NCBI GenBank assembly: GCA_014529385.2
Contig: CM043963.1
Coordinates: 74,553,412-74,617,411, forward strand
DNA length: 64,000 nt
Reading direction: 5' to 3'
From: Adiantum capillus-veneris
Taxonomy: Eukaryota; Streptophyta; Polypodiopsida; Polypodiales; Pteridaceae
A program made the position numbers and the translations under genes. The notes below the pieces were generated by a model. The model had not been told where the DNA came from and searched no databases. It worked only from the letters and a program-made list of their open reading frames with translations. Below, piece by piece: positions 1 to 11,756 of this stretch; position 1 is the first letter of the stretch; each line of letters opens with the position of its first letter.

Positions 1-1070
<1,070 letters not shown>

Positions 1071-1128
1071 GATAGTTCTATTATCGTCCTGGGAGGTCAA
1101 ATATGACCTATGGGACCAAATGAACATG

Positions 1129-1420
1129 TCACGTGGTGTGAGTGGAGTTCATAAGTGACTCTCGATGCTCAAAAATGGCTGAAATGAGCGTCGCAATAGA
1201 GAGTCCACATCGTGGTTGGGAGAGGAAGGTATGTAGGGAGAGCTCATGGCTGAATATATGGGGAAAAGAGGACCTAATGTGGTCAAAAGCTGAGCACTCA
1301 AGTAGTGTGTGGTACTCACTCTCTCGCACTTGACGAGGGCATAAGGTGCAAAGATAATGACACTCCTCGCCAGTGCCCCAACGTCCTGTCTCGCAGCGTA
1401 GAGAATGGGAGCTAAGACGA
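1129..1420 (-). pseudogene. LINE reverse-transcriptase C-terminal zinc-binding relic
   Basis: The last ~96 codons of a minus-strand frame ending at 1129 show a C-x2-C pair (CTLCPRQ), then ESEYHTLLECSAF, i.e. C-x2-C...H-x4-C spacing. This is the zinc-binding module (zf-RVT type) found at the C terminus of plant L1-like non-LTR reverse transcriptases. Upstream on this strand the frame runs into the (GA)n array, so only the 3' end of the element survives. A 16-bp direct repeat (GGGAGCTAAGACGAAT) lies at 1406-1437, at the junction with the microsatellite. The family assignment rests on the Cys/His spacing and the YHTLLEC motif. Confidence 0.55.
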
Positions 1421-1435
1421 ATGGGAGCTAAGACG

Positions 1436-1437
<2 letters not shown>

Positions 1438-1499
<62 letters not shown>

Positions 1500-1524
1500 G
1501 AGGAGGGAGAGCGAGAAAGAGAGC

Positions 1525-1589
<65 letters not shown>

Positions 1590-1601
1590 GGGGGGGGGGG
1601 G
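1438..1601. repeat. (GA)n/(G)n microsatellite
   Basis: Two pure GA tracts (about 1440-1495 and 1526-1579) flank a GAGGAGGAGGGAGAGCGAG spacer. They end in a run of about 22 G (1580-1601). The spacer resembles the GA-rich spacer of the first kilobase, so this is an offshoot of the same array. Confidence 0.9.
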
Positions 1602-2075
1602 AAGGGGAGACACTGGGGAGATAAGAAAGAAAGAAAAAGAGAGAATAATTTTCTTGATCTTCTTTTGTGAAATTTGTCAAGAGTGAAGAGCTTGAGGGTA
1701 AGAGGGGCCATGCCACCGCCAAAGGCGGCGCCGTTTTACTAGTGTATTGTAATATTTAGTTGAGTTTGCCAAAAATTTTTCAATAAGAAGAATACAAGGT
1801 TGACCCACATTTATGTGATGAAAAACCTCTCTCTCTCTCTCTCTATACGCCCTACTCACGTTATCAGCCTTGTCACGACTGCTGATAACGTGAGTAGGGC
1901 GTATAGAAGCACGTGTGTGGAATGGGAGGGGATAGGAGCGTGTGCTGGATATGATGGTGAGTAGTCGTGGGTACGCAGTAGCAGAAGAGGCACATTGTCT
2001 CTGTCTCTGTACGTGCACAGGGGTGGTGCAAGGTGATCGGAGCTAATGGAGCAGGGCAGAAAAGGGGTAGGACCG
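1602..2075. other. Non-coding flank of copia A, possible LTR remnant
   Basis: No reading frame is supported. The stretch 1740-1842 (TATTGTAAT, AATAAGAAG, short CT run) has the look of an LTR end with poly(A)-signal-like AATAA. A second short CT microsatellite lies at 1828-1845. The segment carries the perfect inverted repeat at 1843-1906 and stops where the copia A LTR begins. Confidence 0.3.
1843..1906. repeat. Perfect 26-bp inverted repeat with 12-nt loop
   Basis: Arms at 1843-1868 and 1881-1906 are exact reverse complements, separated by 12 nt. The left arm follows a CT run and ends in ACGTTATCAGC. As RNA this would fold into a very stable hairpin. It may be the junction of two inverted LTR ends or a relic of snap-back DNA synthesis. 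The similarity does not extend beyond the arms. Confidence 0.85.
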
Positions 2076-2290
2076 TGTTGTGCGCGTGTAGTGCGTGTAC
2101 GGAATGTGTGCAAGAGAGGGGAAGAAGAGAATGGGGAAGGGGATGAAGCACAGTACACAGCAGGGAGTTTGGGTTAGTGGAGAGGAAAGTGAGAGAGTGG
2201 TCAACTCTCTCCCTTTCTCTCCCTATATTCATTTAGGTGAAAGTATAAACAGGGGCGGTTTCCCACGGCCACCTGGCCTACACCCCAACA
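2076..2290 (-). repeat. Copia A 3' LTR
   Basis: 215-bp long terminal repeat with TG...CA ends, almost identical to 9001-9215. On the element's strand it carries a TATA-like TTTATACTTT and, further on, a 7-bp hairpin (GAGAGAG / CTCTCTC around TTGACCA). The differences from the partner LTR are clustered in the U5-like end. Confidence 0.93.
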
Positions 2291-2302
2291 ACCTCGCACT
2301 TG
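2291..2302 (-). promoter_or_regulatory. Copia A polypurine tract
   Basis: Read on the minus strand, AAGTGCGAGGT abuts the TGTTGG start of the 3' LTR. This matches the position and composition of the PPTs of copia B and copia C, which read TACGTGGGAGGT and TAAGTGGGAGGT. The tract would prime plus-strand DNA synthesis. Confidence 0.7.
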
Positions 2303-2373
2303 AAGGTCACGTTGGCCAATAGTGGCATTAGTATAGTTAGTCTATACAAAGTTGATGAAGCATTGCCGAGGCT

Positions 2374-5300
2374 TCATCCTACACCCATAAGTTCTATACA
2401 ATGTGTAAATCGTTCCGAGGCTAGGCTCTTTGTGAGAGCATCCGCGGGGTTGTCGTCAGTGTGAACCTTGACAAGCTCGATACGCTTGTCAGCCAATGCA
2501 TCTCGTATGACACGGTATCTGACCTCTATGTGTTTCGACTTTGAGTGAAACACTGGATTCTTTGCCAAAGCAATGGCACTCTGACTATCACAATGTAGTA
2601 TTGGAACCTCACGAATGCCCAAATCTCCCACTAGACGAGCCAACCATATGGCTTCTTTGCTGGCATCAGAAGCAGCAACATATTCTGCCTCAGTGGTAGA
2701 TGAAGACGTGCAATCTTGGAGACACGATCTCCAAGAGATAGCTGCTCTAGCAAACATGAACACATAACTAGATGTGGATCTTCTACGATCCACGCAACCC
2801 GCATAATCCGCATCCGTGTAACCTACAATAGATGCATCACTGTTTCCAAAGCGTAAACACTTGCTAGCTGTACCTTTCAAATATCTGAGGATTTTTTTCA
2901 CTGCTTCCCAATGCTTCTTGCCAGGGTTTGCCATGTACCTACTAACCACTCCCACTGCATGTGCAATGTCTAGTCTTGTGGCTACCATAGCGTCAAACTG
3001 CCAATTGCTGAAGAATATGGTACTTTCGCCATTTCCTCTTTTTCAGCCACTGTCTTGGGAGAGTCTTCCTTGCTAAGTTTGGAGTATGCTTGCATTGGGA
3101 TACTCAATGACTTCCCCCACTGCATACTAAAACGTTGCAAGACTTTGTGAATGTACTTTTCTTGAGATAATTCAAGAATTCCACGTTGTCTGTCTCTCTT
3201 GATGTGCATACCAAGAAAGTGATTGGCATCTCCCAAATTTTTCATGGAAAACTGAGTGCTTAGCATCTTTTTCAACTGATTTATCTCATCAATTGATTTG
3301 CCTGCGATAAGCATATCATCTACATATAAGATCAAGATGATTAAAGAATCATCGTTCAATCTCTTTGTGTATAAGCAGTGATCCTCTTGACTTCTTATGT
3401 AACCCTGAGACTCCATGAATTTGTCGAATTTTTCATACCATTGCCTTGAACCTTGCTTGAGGCCATAGAGTGCCTTTTTAAGTCTACAAACCAATTCTGT
3501 CCTCGTTGGTTTTTGGGTTTCACATACCAATCCCTCTGGTTGTTTCATGTAGACATCCTCATCTAGATCCCCATGAAGAAATGCTATGTTCACATCCATT
3601 TGGACAAGTTCCATGTCCTGGATAGCAACCAAGACAAGCACAATGCGAAGTGTAGTCATCTTGACTACTGGAGAGAAAATCTCATCAAAATCCACACCTT
3701 TTTGCTGCTTGAAACCCTTGGCAACTAGACGAGCCTTATATCTAGGCTCAGGATCTTCTACTGTATACTTCTTGTATACCCACTTGCAAGGTAAAGCATT
3801 TTTGCCTTTTGGTAATTCAACCAAATCCCATGTCTCATTAGCCACAATCGAATTGTATTCTGATTGCATAGCCTGCTCCCACTTAACGCTATCATCTATT
3901 TGTATAGCTTCTTTGTAGCATGTTGGCTCTCCACTGTCAGTGACCAAAATGTGGTGTATACCCGGCTCAAACTGCTCGGGCGCACGTGACCTCTCTCAGA
4001 GCGTCTCAGTGCCTGACTGCTGGACTCTGCTCTCTCCAGAGCAATAGCAGTATCTTGCACGTGAGGAGTAGGTGCAACACTACTGAACTGAGTTGGTTCG
4101 GAGGCTACATCCTCAAAACGAACACGTCTGTACTCAACATCTTTGATGGGATTCTTGTGCATTTTTGATTCATTGAAAATCACATATGAGCTACGAATGA
4201 CTTTGTTTGATTCTGGGTGCCCGGAGACGATATCCCATCTCTCCGTTTGCACCATAGCCAATAAAAATGCATTTGTGTGATCTGGGATCTAGCTTTCGAC
4301 GAAGTTCTTTGGGCACATGTACATATGCCTCACATCCAAATACACATAAATGCTCATAGCTTGGCCTTTTGCCAGTCCATAATTCCTCTGGAATTTTGAA
4401 ATTCAAAGGAGAACTAGGTGAGCTGTTGATGATGTGCACTGCTCTCAAAACAGCTTCCCCCCAAAACTCTGGAGTAAGCTTCTCCATAGACATCATAGAG
4501 ACAACTCGCTCTTGAATCGTACGATTCATTCTTTCAGCTATTCCATTTTGTGCAGGTGTGTATGGAGCAGCAAATTGCCACCGAATGCCTCTTCTATTGC
4601 AAAAATCCTTGAACTCTGTGGAGACGTATTCTCCACCATTGTCGGTGCGAAAATCTTTGAGCTTTTTTCCTGATTGGTTCTCAACCATGGCGATGAATTT
4701 TTGGAATGTCGAAAGGACTTCTTCCTTACGCTTAAGGAGATACACCCACACCTTTCTGGTAGAATCATCTATGAACGTGAGAGAGTAGTTCGCCCCCCCT
4801 AGAGTTTTATGTGGCATTGGACCACACAAATCACTGTGCACCAAGTCTAGAGGTTCGCCTAGTTTCTTATTCAATGGCAAAGATGTCAATCTAGTCTGTT
4901 TGCCATATAAACAATGCTCACACAATGGAAAGTCCGTGTAATCTAACACAAGTAAGTAGCCAAAATGCTGAAGTATTTTCATTCCCTTTTGGCTAATATG
5001 CCCTAGCTGGCTATGCCACAACTCAGGAGACGGTAGCTCGGCAACATAGATAGAGTGTTCGTCGACACTCGAAACAAACAAAGAGTACAAGGATTTGTTT
5101 TTATTACCTTTCATCATGATAAGGTTGTTCTTGCGGATCATCCAAGAACGATTACCAAAAACTGTAGTGTAGCCAAGATCATCCAATCGCCCTATAGAAA
5201 GCAAGCTTTTCCTAAGCTTGGGCACATGTCTGACATTCTGCAGCACAAAAGTAGTGCCATTATGCATCTGAAGTTTCACATCACCAATGCCAATAATGTC

Positions 5301-6452
5301 AAGCTTATAGGAATCACCAAGCTTGACTATTACATGCATGGATGCATAAGAGGAAAACCACTCTCTATGCGGTGTGACATGAAAACTTGCACCAGAATCA
5401 AGAATCCAATTCTGTGCATAACCCTCATCCTGTGCAACCAAAGCATCTGGAGTGAGATATGAAGTGAAAATGAGAACGTCTGAGGCATTTGCTGTCACCT
5501 CGGTATGAATCTTTGTGGGCATAATGAGCATCACTGGAGGAGGAGCATCCTCTACTGTAGTGGTAGGTATAGGAGACTTAACAATATTGAGCTCCTCAAT
5601 CTTGGCTGTACTTTTGCCTTTGCCAGAATTATCCTTTTGCATGTTTTTCTGATCTCTTAAGAAACTGCGACAATCCTTTTTGTAATGACCCTTCTTGTGG
5701 CAATAGTAACACTCGACATTTCTGGCATTGCGGTCTCTACTTTGGTTCCTGTGTCTGCTAGGACTACAAGGATTTCGCTCTCTACTTTTGATTTTGTATT
5801 TGTTCCTGTAACGGCCTCTTGCCTTTGTTAAACTGCTAGCCATATATGCATCTCCATGACTATCACCATTGAGAGATTTACGATGAATCTCTTCAGTGAG
5901 CAACACATCTGTGACAGCATTGAACTCTAACTTGCCATTCAGAGCCGAATTGCTAATGGCTGTGAAAAAGATATCCCATGAACTGGGTAGAGAGCATAAC
6001 AAGAATATAGACTTGAGGTCATCGTCAAACTCCTTAAAGCCCTGAGATGTCAGCTGACTAAACAAGGAGTTGAACTCATTTAAGTGACCAGAAACTGTGC
6101 TACCTTCTTTCATGTTGAGCTTCATAAGCTTTTTCATGAGAAAAACTTTGTTGGATGCACTTTTTCTCTCCCATGCTGAACATAAGCTATCCCAAAGTTT
6201 CTTGGTTGTTTTCTTCCCTATGATAGTGAAGAAGACTAACTTGGCTAGATGTAGACGTATCGTAGCCATGGCTTTTGCATCTAAAAGCTCCCATTGAGCT
6301 TGTGTATAATCATCATCCTCTGCGCGCTCTTTCAACGGTTATGAGAGGCCTTTGTTTATCAAAACTTCTTTCATGCGCTCTTTCCATATGGTGAAGTTGC
6401 TGCCATCGAACTTCTGAATGAAATACTCCTCTTTTTTTGAAGAAGAAGCCAT
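2374..6452 (-). pseudogene. Copia A gag-pol polyprotein, broken
   Basis: The reading frame starts at an ATG at 6452-6450 (MASSSKKEEYF...) and ends at 2374. Domains in order: UBN2-type gag with FDGSNF near the start; CCHC zinc knuckle CYYCHKKGHYKKDC (about 5670-5715); aspartic protease ILDSGASFHVTP (about 5355-5412); GAG-pre-integrase and integrase with HSDLCGP, RTDNGGEY and NGIAERMN (about 4850-4530); reverse transcriptase with YVDDML (about 3309-3330); and RNase H with TEAEYVAAS (about 2670-2700). Breaks seen: an in-frame TAA at 6341-6339, 37 codons after the ATG, and frame changes near 4225, near 3950 and near 2985. Catalytic motifs are otherwise preserved, so inactivation is recent or mild. 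Confidence 0.9.
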
Positions 6453-6501
6453 CGCTGACAAGAGGGTTAGAGAGGTGCCAAGCTATGGTGAGAAGCTGTA
6501 G

Positions 6502-6525
6502 AAATTTGGGCAGAGTAACCTTTGT
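6502..6525 (-). promoter_or_regulatory. Conserved copia leader motif, copy 1 (element A)
   Basis: On the minus strand this reads ACAAAGGTTACTCTGCCC plus AAATTT and is preceded by GGTTGAGATTTT. It lies 50 nt upstream of the gag ATG. The same block is found at the corresponding place in elements B, C and D. Confidence 0.7.
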
Positions 6526-6594
6526 ATCGGGAGTAAAATCTCAACCGAAATAGACTCAAAAGTGCCAACAATGAAAGTTACGACTAGTGGGAAG

Positions 6595-6618
6595 TAAATC
6601 CGGAAGAGTCTCCTTTGT
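6595..6618 (-). promoter_or_regulatory. Conserved copia leader motif, copy 2 (element A)
   Basis: On the minus strand this reads ACAAAGGAGACTCTTCC plus GGATTTA, 93 nt upstream of copy 1. It is again preceded by a TTTTGACTCC-like stretch. Tandem pairing of this block also occurs in element B. Confidence 0.65.
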
Positions 6619-8985
6619 ATGAGGAGTCAAAACTTAACTCAAAATGCACATAAATGTGCCAGCTGCACTGACTGGGCATCTGCTGCACAAAACCACTGCT
6701 ATGTGACTGCCAACTCGACGTCAAAAGCATAAATAATTGTCCAGATACATATCCTATGGCGAGGGTACCGTAAAGGGGAACTCCAGCTACCTGTATCACC
6801 GAAGGTGTCTCAACATTCGAGCACACCCCAGCTCAAAGAAAACCTCACGCTATCGACCCTCCAAAGGCTAGTGCAGACACAAATGGACTAGCCACAGTCT
6901 CAGAAAGGGCTTTTCCGGTCCGAGTCTCAAAAACGGCCGGGAAAAACTGGCAAAATAGCCAAAAATGGATCCACACATAGTACAGTGGGCAGTGTCCGCA
7001 ACTCAACGTACATGAGTAAAACCGTGCTCAAACAGGCGCCAAGAACTGCTGCATGCAGTGAAAGTGATCCCTGCGGGGATATCTGCTCTCAAAAGAGCTC
7101 AGTAGCACTAGGTGTGCTCACAACAAAATGCATCTATCAACGCATGTGTCCGCAGAGAATCTGCTGTCGAAATGACTGCCAAATCGCCTGTGAAAAGCGC
7201 TGTGTCTAGTAACCTGGAGAATCTGTGAGTGAATGGGCTGAAAAACCCCCTGTAGCCTGTAACCTGCATGTCGGTGTCGCTATGTTCCGATTTCTATCGT
7301 GCCGGGCAGAAATATGCTAGTCGAATAGCCGCCAAAGGTGTCGTATTCGTAAGCTGTGTCGTACAGTGTGATCGGTGCGCTCGATGCCGATGCCGGGTGT
7401 CACTCCTCTATGATAGAGGTACCTCACCCGCACATGTCGCAAGCACGATTGTCAATCGCGGGAACGCGCTCGTCTAGGGAAATGCCCGGTGTCTAGGTCG
7501 GATGTCGGAGATCCACCGCAATGAGTAGTGTCGAGCTGGTGCGCATGAGCGGTGTCGATGTTGATGTTGCCTTCCGCCGCCGGGCGGAAGTGGCTAGCCG
7601 AGTAGCCGTAAAACGCCAATGCTCAAAGCCAATATCGAGCGGTCAATGCCGAGTCGGATCGGTATCGATTGCAGATCTTGCTTAATTTGTCAAGATCGCT
7701 CTCAAGCTTGTCGGACTCGGTGTGCGGATGTCGAAGTTGGGTGACGACGTCGAAGAAGTCGATGTCAAAATCGGAGAATCGCTGATGTCGATGATGAAAC
7801 CCTGGTCTTTGTCTCTCACTCACTCACTCGCTCTGTGTGTTGCTTGGGCTTGCTCGCAAGCTCGGTGTCAAGCTCGCCTTTTTGTTTTTGTTCGAGAAAG
7901 TATCTTCCAATCTCTTAATCAAGCTGTCTCTCTCTCTCTCTCTCACACACAACTGCAAAATTTTGAGAAACTTTCTTGTCACGAGCTCGAGGAGAGGAGT
8001 CGGGGGATTTAGTCGTAGGCTCGGTGGGAATGAGCCCTTGCACACACACTATGAAGTTTGAAATTAAAAAAAATTGATTTCACTTCTGTCGAGTACTGCC
8101 TGCAGCTTTGGAGTCGATGAATCTGTGTGTGTGGGGCTTGCGCTCGTCCTCTAATGATGCAACTCATTCAATGCCAAGCACACACAGAGTGTGTGTGTGA
8201 TGCCAGGCTCGGACTTCCCGCCGGCTGTAATCCCCCAAGCTTGTGATGATGCTGCCCGATTCTGCTTGCTACACACGGTGTGTTTGCTGCTCGGCAATGG
8301 CTACTGCCTATCCACTTGCTGCCCGGATGATCCAAGCAATGCTTGGGTTTGCCTGCTTATACGCACACACACACACACACACACTGTGTGTGTGTTTGCT
8401 TGCTTCAAGCCTCGCTGTAGCCCCCAAAATGCTCTCAAATGCTACTGGTTTTACTGCCAATTTCTTTGCAGGTGCTCCTAGCCCGATTGTCAATCTCCTC
8501 TGCTGTTGCACCCAATTCCCCTTCAATGGCTCAACTCGATTCTGCCCACTCCCTCTGTGCAGATGCTTCCCAAGATTCCCTTGATTCCAAGGGTCGCTGC
8601 AATAAAGATAGGGGAAGGGAGATGTCGGGGGTGCCTCGATTTCCCCTTGCAGTGCTGCAGAGTTCGGAGTTCCCCCCCAATTCAAGCTCGAATTGATCGA
8701 TTGTGGCCTGCTGCAGAAAACTCACCAATTTCCTTATTTCTTTTGTGCTCACGGCTCTGATGTTCAAATCCCGATCTGCTCTTCTTTCTCCTTCTCCGAG
8801 CTTTGCCTCAAGCTCCAAGCTCGAGCTTTCTTTTGACTCCCTCTCTCAAGCTCCAAACTCTCGAGCTCCGAGCTCCAAGCCCGGTTATGGCTGAGCTCTC
8901 TCCCGTTCTTCAAGCTCTTGCTATGGCTACCTCTCGCCGTGCAAGCTCCGCAATTTGCAACCTCCACCGTTGCTATTCCCACCTG

Positions 8986-9000
8986 AGCTCTGATACCAAT
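8986..9000 (-). promoter_or_regulatory. Copia A primer-binding site
   Basis: On the minus strand ATTGGTATCAGAGCTC follows the 5' LTR directly. TGGTATCAGAGC is complementary to the 3' end of initiator tRNA-Met, the usual primer of plant copia elements. Confidence 0.9.
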
Positions 9001-9215
9001 TGTTGTGCGCATGTAGTGCGTGTACGGAGTGTGTGCAAGAGAGGAGAAGAAGAGAATGGGGAAGGGGATGAAGCGCATTACACAGCAGGGAGTTTGGGTT
9101 AGTGGAGAGGAAAGTGAGAGAGTGGTCAACTCTCTCCCTTTCTCTCCCTATATTCATTTAGGTGAAAGTATAAACAGGGGCGGTTTCCCACGGCCACCTG
9201 GCCTACACCCCAACA
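9001..9215 (-). repeat. Copia A 5' LTR
   Basis: 215-bp LTR, partner of 2076-2290. It borders the PBS at 9000. About five substitutions separate the pair, mostly transitions. Confidence 0.93.
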
Positions 9216-9810
9216 GATCGGAGGTGGTTGGCGAGACGATGCGCTTGGCAGTGCTCTGCTCTGTCTCACATGCAAGAAGCAGGGTGCATATGCGTGCTCT
9301 CTCTGTCGGAGGTAAGACCAGGGGTCATAGCAAGCGAAGGTAGAGCTGACAAAGCCGTGCGAAGCAAGGGGATCTCTGTCCGTCTGATGAGATTGCAAGG
9401 AACAAAGGGCAACTAGAACAGGCCACTACGACGGGGGTGGCGCGGGGGGACAGGGGGAGATATCTGCCAAGACAAGCACGGATTTGCTTGGGAAAATCGA
9501 GGGGGGATCTAAAAAGATTTTTCCTAATGAAGACAGGATGTAGAAAGGAATGGCTTTGCTTTTTACTAGGTGAGCCAAAGGCTCTTTTTTTAGTATCTAA
9601 AAGTAGAAGCCACCACGTGGCATTATATATATATATTTTAAAACATCGCTACCATGAAAAGCTGCACGTGAAAAGCTACCAAGTGAATAAAATAAAAAAA
9701 GCACTCTGTGTTGCTTAATTTTGCTCTCAGAAGCAATTCAATCTGCAGTTCGCAGGTTCCCCAGAAGCGAGCTCGGAGCTTTGTCAGCAGGTTTGTCTCT
9801 GTACACTCTT

Positions 9811-9813
<3 letters not shown>
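9216..9813. other. No recognised gene
   Basis: Unique-looking sequence to the right of copia A. It contains a short TATATATATATA run near 9626. No reading frame with recognisable similarity was seen on either strand. Confidence 0.5.

Positions 9814-9870
<57 letters not shown>
9814..9870. repeat. (GA)n microsatellite, left part of a split tract
   Basis: Pure GA dinucleotides that abut the left end of the solo LTR. With 11539-11626 this is probably one microsatellite split by the insertion. Confidence 0.95.
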
Positions 9871-9873
<3 letters not shown>

Positions 9874-10255
9874 TAATAATCAATATCTAATTCTCCTAAA
9901 TGATTTTCTCATATTAAACTGATCATTTAATGTGGGGAAGTGCCAGGGGAGAAAAAGCTAGAATATTGGTTAAGCTAGCAGACCGGCCACAGTAGGGATC
10001 CAAAGGAGGGAAAATAGGGATCCAAAGGGGGGCCATATGCAAAAGAGCCATGTGCAACAATGGGCTAAAAAGACCCTAAGGTTCAGCCCATTAAGACTTC
10101 CAAAATGCTAAGGTTCCAAAATTCAAAGGTTGTGTCCAAAGGTCATCCAAAGGTCAACCCTAGGGGAAATTGGATGCTTTGTGTGTACTAAAAAGTCTTT
10201 GCATATCCCTACATGGGAGGGGGCGAGCCCTTCTTCTAGGGTATGAAAGAGAAAG

Positions 10256-10256
<1 letters not shown>

Positions 10257-10292
<36 letters not shown>
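10257..10292. repeat. (CA)n tract inside solo LTR
   Basis: About 18 CA units. The equivalent place in the LTR at 44729-46326 (near 45940) has only a short GT run. Confidence 0.9.
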
Positions 10293-10294
<2 letters not shown>

Positions 10295-10778
10295 CTCCCT
10301 TTACACAAAGGGAATTAGGGACACATGTTAGCTCCCTAGCCCAAATGCCCACGAGGTGTGCCCAATTCCTATTGGATGGCCTTGGAGGTGGACCAATGAG
10401 AATTAGGCTAGAGTAAATTTAGCCTAATTAATTTTAAAACACTTAATAAAAAGAACCAATGAAAATTAAGTCTCCTGGATGATTATTGGACAGCCCGTGA
10501 AGGGGTCCAATAGGAATTGAGCTGTCCAATGGGCTACCTAATTCCTATTGGTCAGAATGGGGAAAGGTCCAATGGAGATTTAATTCATTTAAATCAATTA
10601 AGTTTAATTGATTAAGCTCTCACAAAAGGGGAAAGGGGGACACATGTCAGAAGGCTATCACTTATGCTGCTTAATAGCCATTGGCTTGACTTGGGGAGGT
10701 CCAATGGGGAGCCTGCAAGAGCAATTAGCAAGAGGGCTCGCCCAAGAGAGAGAGGGGGCTGATTTTTGCAAGGCATTG

Positions 10779-10779
<1 letters not shown>

Positions 10780-10847
<68 letters not shown>
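10780..10847. repeat. (CA)n tract inside solo LTR
   Basis: About 34 CA units. The equivalent site in the other LTR (near 45437-45451) has only a handful, so this tract expanded after the copies separated. Confidence 0.9.
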
Positions 10848-10849
<2 letters not shown>

Positions 10850-11537
10850 CTATGTGTGAAGCAAAGAAGACTATCTCTTCCCAAGCTTTAATGGAGAGCT
10901 TATCACCTACTCCAAGCTTGGGAGATAGAAGCCTACATCAACACACTCTTGGCATGTGGATGAAAATCCAACCAAGAGCCAAGCTTCAATGCATGCTCAC
11001 ATCCTCTACCAAGCTAATTACTAAGCTAAGCTATGCTAATATGAGTGATTATGTGAGGAGATATACATCTTTCTCGTAAGATACTCCTTCTTCCTCTCAA
11101 TCTACTCTCATACACTGCTAGCTCTCACCATCTTTGAAGGTGTGTGAGGTCTTGGGTCTGAGAACGGGGATAATTAAAGTTGTGTTTGCTAAGTGTTTTG
11201 CTTAGTGCATGAAGCTTTCATCTTCATTGCACTAGCTAGTCTTGAAGGAACACAAAGAATTGTATTGTACAATGTCTCTCTTGATGGGGGAAACCATAAT
11301 ACAAAGCCTTTTGGAGGGGGGACCGGCTCCATGCAAATCCGGTCCTCAACTGTTGTCAATAGCTTAATTTCTCTCTCTTTTGAAGTATTGTTGATGCTAT
11401 CTAACTAGGTGTTATGCTTTTTGTTGCTCTCTCCACCCAAGCACTCTTGTAATTCTCATTAGGAATCTATTCTAATGAAATGCCCACTATGTTCATGCTA
11501 ATTTCCGCTACACATAAGTTTTTAGACCATTAAATGT

Positions 11538-11538
<1 letters not shown>

Positions 11539-11626
<88 letters not shown>
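11539..11626. repeat. (GA)n microsatellite, right part of a split tract
   Basis: About 44 AG units starting directly at the right end of the solo LTR. Confidence 0.95.
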
Positions 11627-11629
<3 letters not shown>

Positions 11630-11756
11630 GCATATTGGAATCGACCTTCTTTTGCAGTGAAGCCTGAATACCTAACTATAAGCCTACCTGCGCCTTACCT
11701 GCGTAGCGATCATAACATCTTTGTGTGCAACAAGACTTAGTGGCTAGCTGAACAGT

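Larger units (their letters stand above)
6453..8985 (-). other. Copia A long 5' leader (about 2.5 kb, non-coding)
   Basis: Between the PBS and the gag ATG there are 2.5 kb without a convincing reading frame. The copia B leader is about 1.0 kb and that of C about 1.4 kb. The leader is rich in CTCGAGCTC-like steps near 8780-8930 and has a short CA tract at about 8359-8396. Two copies of the shared leader motif lie at its gag-proximal end. No homology to a named host gene was recognised. Confidence 0.75.
2076..9215 (-). mobile_element. Copia element A, full-length Ty1/copia retrotransposon
   Basis: Two 215-bp LTRs (2076-2290 and 9001-9215) bound the element; each begins TGTTGGGGTGTAG and ends GCACAACA on the minus strand. 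They differ at about five positions, roughly 98% identity. The flanking pentamers GACCG (2071-2075) and GATCG (9216-9220) are a one-mismatch target duplication. In order the element has the 5' LTR, initiator tRNA-Met PBS, an unusually long 2.5-kb leader, gag-PR-INT-RT-RNase H (the copia order), PPT and 3' LTR. The coding region is broken, so A is now non-autonomous. The protein motifs resemble the Tork/Tnt1 side of copia; the lineage is an inference. Confidence 0.93.
9869..11540 (+). mobile_element. Solo gypsy LTR
   Basis: The segment aligns end to end, in inverted orientation, with the 1.6-kb LTR of the gypsy element at 44729-46326. Shared blocks include TCATAATAA at the start, two GGATCCAAAGG-type motifs near 10000, the GGACCGG block near 11320 and CATTAAATGTTA at the end. 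No PBS or coding sequence adjoins it, so it is a solo LTR. (GA)n on both sides means the target was a microsatellite, and the target duplication cannot be resolved. It carries two (CA)n tracts much longer than the equivalent places in the 45-kb copy. Confidence 0.82.
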
